DNA of 64,000 nt from positions 742,668 to 806,667 of the forward strand of contig NC_079519.1 in assembly GCF_000801105.2 (NCBI RefSeq), read 5' to 3'. This document shows positions 57,858 through 64,000 of this stretch, piece by piece; position 1 is the stretch's first letter, and each line of letters opens with the position of its first letter. Both the position numbers and the translations under genes were made by a program. The notes under the pieces are model-generated. The model ran no database searches. It was not told the origin of the DNA and saw only the letters and a program-made list of their open reading frames with translations. The stretch is from Raphanus sativus. Its lineage: Eukaryota > Streptophyta > Magnoliopsida > Brassicales > Brassicaceae.

Positions 57858-59387
57858 TTCCTAAGAAACCTGAAAAGATGTGTGGCTAAATCTAAAGTTT
57901 GTATCATCCTCAGCAATAAGTATTTCAATAAGATATAATACATCAGATGAAGGCAAGATTTGCTTTCAATTGTTTTGTAATTTGATTCATGAGTACATCA
58001 CTCCCTACTATCACTTTGTGTTATATAGTATATGTACCATGGTAGCTATTTTATAACCATGGTTACATAATGATTTGTGTAGTATTTGATACAAAGGAGT
58101 TATGGAGAAGCATCTTTGTAATATATGATGAATTAGATTTTAAGAGTTTAATAAACGAATGTAAAGTATGTTTTGGATGAGTGTAAATGAATGCATCTCT
58201 CTTACACCAGCTCAATGGGACAACTAAGACTTGTCGACCGTCGGTGTCTGCATAGGCCAACAGCACACAATCCGTGAATTCTATTTTTTGTCATAATTGC
58301 TTTTCTTTAATGTTCTTAGAGTATAGAGCCTATACATTTATGAAGAAAAGTTATATAAACAAATCTGAAACGATTCTAGTTTATACAGAATTGAAATTCC
58401 AGTTTATTGAACTTCCTCTTATGTTTTCTCAAAAGCTTTAAAATTAAAAAGAAAAATCAAACAGAGATCAAATATATTCCAGATTAACACCTTAAATGCA
58501 ATTATTAACACAAGTGGGTACTTAAAACTAAATTTTCTAAATTTGGCTAGCTTTAGAATTTAGGTTAATAAAGGCAGAAAAGGACAGTGTAACGGATTAA
58601 ATAGTTAATGCTTAACTAATTAATTAATTAGCAGAGCAAATAAACAATACTCCGAAACATTTACAAGCAGACAGCGAACAAAAGACACCGGAGTATGTGA
58701 CGTGTCACCGCGTAACTGGGTGGATATCTGGTGATGGAGGGTACGATGCAGCCAAGAACCAAATTTCCCCGCAATTATTAATTAAGAAAAAAAAATAGAA
58801 AAAAACTAAAATGAAAGGAGAAGAGAAAAAAAAGAGAGAAGGATCTCACGTGCGGAACCAAACTAAGACCTTTGTCTGATCAAGGATCATCGTCTCCATC
58901 TCTCTTTCTCTCTCAGTTGTTACTTTGAATCATTACTTACTCTTTCCTTCCTTCCTTTTTCTTTATTTCACGAAAATTTTAATTCTTTCTTTTATTTCTT
59001 CGCTCCACTTAGGAAGTGGAGTAAGTAAAACGTTGGCTCTGTGGGTCTCTGCTGGTATTGGCGTCACTCTGTTCCAGTTCATCAGAGTTTGATTTCTATA
59101 CAGATGCGATGATCTGTTACCTCTCTTTTCCATTTTACCCGAGAAAAATAGCTGTTTTTTCCCGAGAAAATTTTGAAAAATCAAAGTCCAAAAAGCTAAA
59201 GCTAAAAGTATAGTATAGTAGACTCTCCAAGTCTCGGTTTTTGAGCTCTTTACTGGTTTTCGTTATTTTTTCTCGTTTGGCTTCTTTATCCGCCGAGGAG
59301 ACTTTACCACAAATCATTGCCGACAAAAAAAAAGTTTGAACTTGGTTTTAAAGCTTTGAGCTTTTTTTTCTCCAGATTTTTTCAGAA
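57858..59387. other. Intergenic region and PP2C upstream sequence
   Basis: This holds the 3' flank of the kinase gene and the promoter and leader of the PP2C gene. Several ACGTG motifs (58700-58850, for example TGTGACGTGTCACC) could be ABRE/G-box-like elements. No gene was recognised. Confidence 0.45.
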
Positions 59388-61450
59388 ATGGGTCTGTGTT
59401 ACTCAGTAGATAGGAGTAGGACCACGGGGAAGGAACCGGGAGAAACAAGCACCACCGCTGAAACGGTGGATGATAGATTAGGCTCAGGAAGGTGGCGGCG
59501 GCCGAGAGATTTAAAGGGCGGCGGCGGCGAAGTCGAAGGGGTTCAAGAGGTTTCGGGTCGGTTGATCTCGAATGGTTCGTGTGAAATTGCATGTCTTTAT
59601 ACACAGCAGGGCAAGAAAGGAACCAATCAAGACGCTATGCTCGTTTTTGAGGTTTGTTTCCTTATTATTATTCTCTCCCAAGTTTTGATCTTTTCACTCA
59701 GTGAAGAAATGTTTTGTTCAATGTTTGAGTAAAGCCACTTGATTTCTTTGGACATGTGTCTTGTTACTGATCAGATAGAGATACTCAGAACATGGTTGTG
59801 TTTTTTTCTTTTGTTGCTAGTGCTTAGTAAGTTAGTGAGAGAAACTTGGAATGATAGATGTCTATTCTCAATTTTATTTTTGGGACCGCTTAGAGCTGTG
59901 AAAATGAATTGGCTTTGTGTTTCATCCTGTTCTGTCTTGAATCCTTGACCTGTTTCCACATAGTTGTACAGGGACCACTAGCTTCTATATCTTCTTACCC
60001 TTCTTCTTTTGGTGTTATATTTAGAAATAAAATAGACAATTATATCAATTTATGAAAATTACTTCCAAATTGCAGAACTTTTGTTCAAGAGACGATACAG
60101 TGTTCTGTGGTGTATTTGATGGACACGGACCATTTGGTCATATGGTGGCCAAGAAAGTCCGAGATACATTGCCCTCCACACTCTCAACTCAATTGAAACT
60201 GACCTCAGAGCCAGAACAAAACGGCTTAGTGAACGAGAAAGGTCTACCAATCAATTGTACAGAGGAAGAGGAAGAAGAAGAAGAAGGGCAGAGAAGCGAG
60301 TCTGTTACTACTACTATGGATGAGCAGTGGTGTGAGTTGAATCCCAACGATGAACAACTTCCAGAGATGTATCTGCCTCTTAAACACGCGTTGCTCAAGT
60401 CTTGTCAGCAGATAGATAAAGACCTGAAAATGCATCCAACTATTGATTGTTTCTGCAGCGGAACAACTTCAGTCACTTTGATCAAGCAGGTACTTGCCCA
60501 CCTTTGCTTCTTAGCTCATTGATTGTCACTTTGATTTTCATTAAATGATTCCTTTTTAGGGTGAGGACTTGGTGGTCGGAAACATTGGTGACTCAAGGGC
60601 TGTTCTTGCCACAAGAGACCAAGACAATTTGGTCGCTGTACAACTGACCGTAGACTTAAAACCTGATCTGCCAAGTATGTTAGATTCTTAAAAAAAACTC
60701 TTCTGAAGAATGAGAAAGACAGTTTTGTAACTTTCACTTGTACAAATCTCAGGTGAATCAGCGAGAATCCACAAGTGTAAAGGTAGAGTCTTTGCGTTGC
60801 AAGATGAGCCTGAAGTAGCTCGTGTATGGTTACCGAACAGCGACTCACCTGGTTTAGCAATGGCTCGAGCTTTTGGCGACTTCTGTCTCAAAGACTACGG
60901 TCTTATCTCAGTCCCTGACATTAACTACCGTCGCCTTACACAAGGAGATGAGTTCATTATTCTTGCTAGCGACGGGGTATGGGATGTGTTGTCAAACAAA
61001 GAAGCTGTGGACATCGTTGCTTCAGCTCCAAGTCGAAGCACAGCAGCTCGAGCTCTAGTGGACACAGCTGTTAGATCATGGAGAATCAAGTATCCAACTT
61101 CAAAGAACGATGACTGTACTGTAGTCTGCCTCTTTCTGCATGATTCATCAGTAGCCAGCAACGTAATAAAGGCTTCACAAAAAGAAGAAGATCCTATAGA
61201 GAGTGTCAATATCAGTAACAAGGAGGAGGAAGAGGGCGAGATTGTCCAGGTTAAAGAGGAAAGTATGCCTAAGAGTTGTGGGACCGAGTCGAAGATGATG
61301 ACAATGACACTTGCTGAATGTATCTCTGTTGCACAGGATGATGAAGAGTGGTCTGCTTTGGAAGGGTTGACAAGGGTTAATAGTTTATTGAGCATTCCAA
61401 GGTTCTTGTCTGGTGAGCTTAGATCAAGTAGTTGGAGAAAATGGTTGTGA
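59388..61450 (+). CDS. Protein phosphatase 2C (PPM family)
   Basis: Four exons (59388-59651, 60076-60489, 60560-60674, 60753-61450) encode 496 aa. It is a Mg/Mn-dependent Ser/Thr phosphatase. Visible motifs are QQGKKGTNQDAM, FCGVFDGHGPFGH (metal site DGHG), CSGTTSVTLI, VGNIGDSRAVLA, SPGLAMARAFGD, FIILASDGVWDVLSN and KNDDCTVVCLFL, covering the conserved PP2C core. The N-terminal MGLCYSVD suggests N-myristoylation and membrane attachment. A Glu run (EEEEEEEE at about residue 152) forms an acidic insert between early motifs. It matches At1g79630 (a PP2C of the group without ABA co-receptor function, from memory). An intact LINE lies about 140 bp beyond the stop. Confidence 0.94.
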
Positions 61451-61588
61451 CCTTTCTTTGTTTTTTTCCTACTTGTTTGCTTCTCTAAGTTGAAACCGAT
61501 ATAAACATCACACATCACCATGTTCTTTTGTGTCATATGAATGTTTTGTTTTTTTCCTTCATTTAGTGTTGTTTTTTTTCTATTCCAG

Positions 61589-64000
61589 TTTTTTTTTTTT
61601 TTAACTCAACAACAACTTTCCATTAACCAATCCAAAGTTTACAATGGCTTTTCAGCCTCTAAACAAGAACTCAACCAAACAGGCACAATAGAATACAACT
61701 TAGGGACAATTGACGTAAACGTCGTAGTCTCCTTCGCTATCCTATCTGCAACAATATTACCACTTCGAGGGAAGTAAGCCACCCCATACCCCACGTTACT
61801 CGACAGTAAGGCCTCGATCTCTTGTATGATAGGCTTGAGTCTTGGCCAGGTTGTCTCTTCTCCGTGCAGAAGTTTTGTAAGCACCTGAGAATCTGTTTCA
61901 AAAGTCACACTTTTATAACCGAACCCAGCCAATGTATAAATTGCCCATCTTAATGACTCTGCCTCTGTTTCGAGTGCCGAACCCATATTGGGTAAAGACT
62001 TTGCCCCAGCCCACAGCATGTCCCCACGGTGGTCCCTCAAAACCCATCCGCTACCACCAGTACCTGTTTCCTGTTTCCATGTTCCATCCGTGTTGCATTT
62101 CAGGTGCTCTGTTTCTGGTGGTCTCCATTTCTTAACAAAACCAGTTGGTGTTGCTGTTGGCTTTTGAACCTCTTTACTCTTGACCTCAGTTCTACCTCTC
62201 CATTCTTTGCCATCTTCCATTGCCTTCGCCACAGTAGCAGAAGCGACATAGTCTTTGCTTCGGAAGATAAATTCATTTCGGTTCTTCCACAACCTCCATA
62301 GTAACCATGGTACCAATTCCGCCTCAGCCTCTTCCATTGGATACTCTGTTTTCAAGTTCAAGACCCAATGGAGATTTGAGTAAAAGGACTCTGACCATAC
62401 TCCTAACGGTGGTATGTGTATATTCGCCACTGCCCAGATTAGTCTAGCATATGGGCAAAGAAAGAGAAGGTGATTGATGCTCTCCGCTTCAGCTCCGCAT
62501 CTACTGCATCTTTTATCCTTCCCTATGTGTCGATGCGCCATATTCTCAGCTACTGGAAGAGCATTGCTCAGACATCTCCACAGGAAGTGTTGTATTTTTG
62601 GGCTCACCTCTAGACTCCAGACTTTCCTATAGATGTCATCCAAACTCGGTTGAAGCACTATCGGGTTTTCCTTCTCAGCTGAGATGATATTCATTTGGAC
62701 CCAGTAAGCTGATTTGACTGTATAATGGCCCGTCTTCGTATACTCCCAGGAGTATGTATCTTCACTGTTCTTCCCTGCCGGACGCAGCCTCAAGATCCTC
62801 GCACAATCCTCATCAGTAAACATTTTTCCCAGGAGCGAAAGGTTCCATTCTGTCCCATTGGCATGCATAAGCTCACAAACCTTCATATCCTCAGTGAATC
62901 TCTGTGCCTCAGTCCCGGCCTCATATTTTAAAGCCCGTACCATCATTGCCGGCTCCTTACTCAACCATCTGTCTCTGAAGACTCTGGTGTCGCTGCCATT
63001 GCCTATGATTGCCCTTGCTCCCTGTTTAACCAGCTTTTGCGCAGCGTGTATGCTCCTCCAAGCATATGACGGTCGGGATCCTAATGGTGCACTCAAAGGG
63101 TCTGAGTTTTTAAAATATCTGCTCCTATAGATCTTGGTTAGTAGTGAATCCTTGTTTGTAACCATCCTCCATAGCTGCTTCCCCAGGAGCGCTAAATTAT
63201 AAGCTTCCAGATCCTTAAAGCCGAGACCCCCACAGCTCTTCGGTTTACAAAGACTCTCCCAACTTTTCCAATGCATACCTTTTGAGTCTTGGTTGTTCCT
63301 CCACCAGAAGTCTGACATCAAAGCTATGATCTGCTTGCACACCGTTTTTGGGATCAGAAAGCAGGCCATTGTATAGGTCGGGAGCGCCATTGCTACAGCC
63401 TTTAGAAGCACCTCCTTGCCAGCTGGAGACAAGAACTTGGTCTGCCATCCATGAACCTTCTTGTTCAGATTTTCCTTGAGGTAGCTTAGAATGGAAACCT
63501 TTGACCCTCCAAACGATTCTGGCAAGCCTAGGTATAAGCCATCTCCTCCTGTTTTCTCAATCCCTAGTTTCCTTTTGATATCTTCTCGCTTCCCTGGGGG
63601 TATTTTCTTGCCAAAATAGACACTCGATTTCTGGTAGTTGATCCTTTGCCCCGACGCTAAGCTGTACTTATGAAGAATGTTGATTAAATGATCCAGTTCC
63701 TCATCCTCAGCTTTGCAGTATAGCATACTATCGTCTGCGAAAAGCAGGTGCGAGACTGGAGGGGCCCTTCTTGCGACGCGGAGGCCAGATAGTTTATGTT
63801 TCCCTTCCGCCAGCTTGAGCATTTGCACCAATACTTCTGTACAGATGACAAAGAGGTAAGGAGAGAGTGGGTCTCCTTGTCTCAGGCCTCTTGATGGTGT
63901 AATGCTTCCATACGCCTCGCCATTAATGAGAACCTGATACCGAACCGATGAGACACAGCTCATAATGAGATTTCTCCAAGCACTCGAGAAACCAATGGTT
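61589..64000 (-). mobile_element. L1-type LINE, 3' part, continues past the window
   Basis: On the minus strand the element ends in a poly(A) run, seen as T at 61589-61602. Upstream of it lies a long frame with reverse transcriptase and RNase H parts. The 5' end, ORF1 and endonuclease lie beyond position 64000, so the second target-site duplication cannot be checked. The insertion site is just after the PP2C gene and may affect its 3' untranslated region. Confidence 0.92.
61639..64000 (-). CDS. LINE reverse transcriptase / RNase H protein (partial)
   Basis: The frame is open from the window edge to TAA at 61639 with no stop or frameshift over about 786 codons. Going N to C one sees the RT core RGLRQGDPLSPYLFVICTE and LLFADDSMLY (FADD catalytic box), the thumb region, a zinc-finger-like CSRCGAEAESINHLLFLCPY (zf-RVT) and a C-terminal RNase H-like domain (CNTDGTWK, GSALETEAESLRWA, FETDSQVL). 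This is the usual order for plant L1 ORF2. The endonuclease would lie off the right edge. The uninterrupted frame suggests a young, perhaps mobile copy. Confidence 0.93.
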   Translation of the reverse strand, partial: TIGFSSAWRNLIMSCVSSVRYQVLINGEAYGSITPSRGLRQGDPLSPYLFVICTEVLVQMLKLAEGKHKLSGLRVARRAPPVSHLLFADDSMLYCKAEDEELDHLINILHKYSLASGQRINYQKSSVYFGKKIPPGKREDIKRKLGIEKTGGDGLYLGLPESFGGSKVSILSYLKENLNKKVHGWQTKFLSPAGKEVLLKAVAMALPTYTMACFLIPKTVCKQIIALMSDFWWRNNQDSKGMHWKSWESLCKPKSCGGLGFKDLEAYNLALLGKQLWRMVTNKDSLLTKIYRSRYFKNSDPLSAPLGSRPSYAWRSIHAAQKLVKQGARAIIGNGSDTRVFRDRWLSKEPAMMVRALKYEAGTEAQRFTEDMKVCELMHANGTEWNLSLLGKMFTDEDCARILRLRPAGKNSEDTYSWEYTKTGHYTVKSAYWVQMNIISAEKENPIVLQPSLDDIYRKVWSLEVSPKIQHFLWRCLSNALPVAENMAHRHIGKDKRCSRCGAEAESINHLLFLCPYARLIWAVANIHIPPLGVWSESFYSNLHWVLNLKTEYPMEEAEAELVPWLLWRLWKNRNEFIFRSKDYVASATVAKAMEDGKEWRGRTEVKSKEVQKPTATPTGFVKKWRPPETEHLKCNTDGTWKQETGTGGSGWVLRDHRGDMLWAGAKSLPNMGSALETEAESLRWAIYTLAGFGYKSVTFETDSQVLTKLLHGEETTWPRLKPIIQEIEALLSSNVGYGVAYFPRSGNIVADRIAKETTTFTSIVPKLYSIVPVWLSSCLEAEKPL

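Overview
The window is plant nuclear DNA from a crucifer, most likely Brassica or a close relative. The evidence is intron-rich genes with GT..AG introns, AT-rich intergenic DNA, tRNA-derived SINEs, TRIM elements, hAT MITEs and Helitron ends. The gene order also matches the distal long arm of Arabidopsis chromosome 1, recalled from memory. No rRNA, functional tRNA, CRISPR array or organellar DNA was seen.

Layout. 1-5.3 kb: about 340-bp tandem repeats, a complete TRIM retrotransposon with target-site duplication (TSD), a 5'-truncated retroposon and a SINE. 6.0-7.2 kb: an RRM protein gene (minus). 7.3-11.9 kb: Helitron-derived AT-rich DNA. 13.9-17.7 kb: an HDR1/Snf1-kinase-interactor-like gene (plus) and LPEAT1 (minus), matching At1g80940-At1g80950. 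18.8-19.9 kb: a deleted hAT transposon. From 20.5 kb to the right edge the order matches At1g79720 to At1g79630: an aspartyl protease with a 3' frameshift, a folate-biopterin transporter family gene, WRI4, NUDT3 (Nudix plus M49 peptidase), two tandem WAK-like receptor kinases (WAKL10/WAKL22 region), a small membrane protein, a GCK/STE20 kinase, a PP2C phosphatase and an L1-type LINE running off the end.

The main interest lies in what mobile elements did to these genes. A 388-bp TRIM sits inside the first exon of WAK-like gene 1 and brings an in-frame stop. A composite insertion (non-LTR element with a nested chimeric LTR element) lies 46 bp upstream of the NUDT3 start codon and separates it from its old promoter by about 3.4 kb. 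The nested LTR element is odd: each of its 1.13-kb LTRs contains a second primer-binding site, a gag-like fragment and a 252-bp hairpin with 97-bp arms. At least six very small poly(A) insertions flanked by 12-16 bp direct repeats recur across the window. Two Helitrons abut base to base in a WAK-like intron.

The genes do not form an operon-like unit; they are a normal eukaryotic neighbourhood covering lipid metabolism (LPEAT1, WRI4), nucleotide and peptide turnover (NUDT3), membrane transport and cell-wall or kinase/phosphatase signalling. Exon coordinates were derived by hand from reading frames and GT/AG sites; the summed coding length of every multi-exon gene model is a multiple of three. 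Gene identities rest on recalled family sequences, not on a search.
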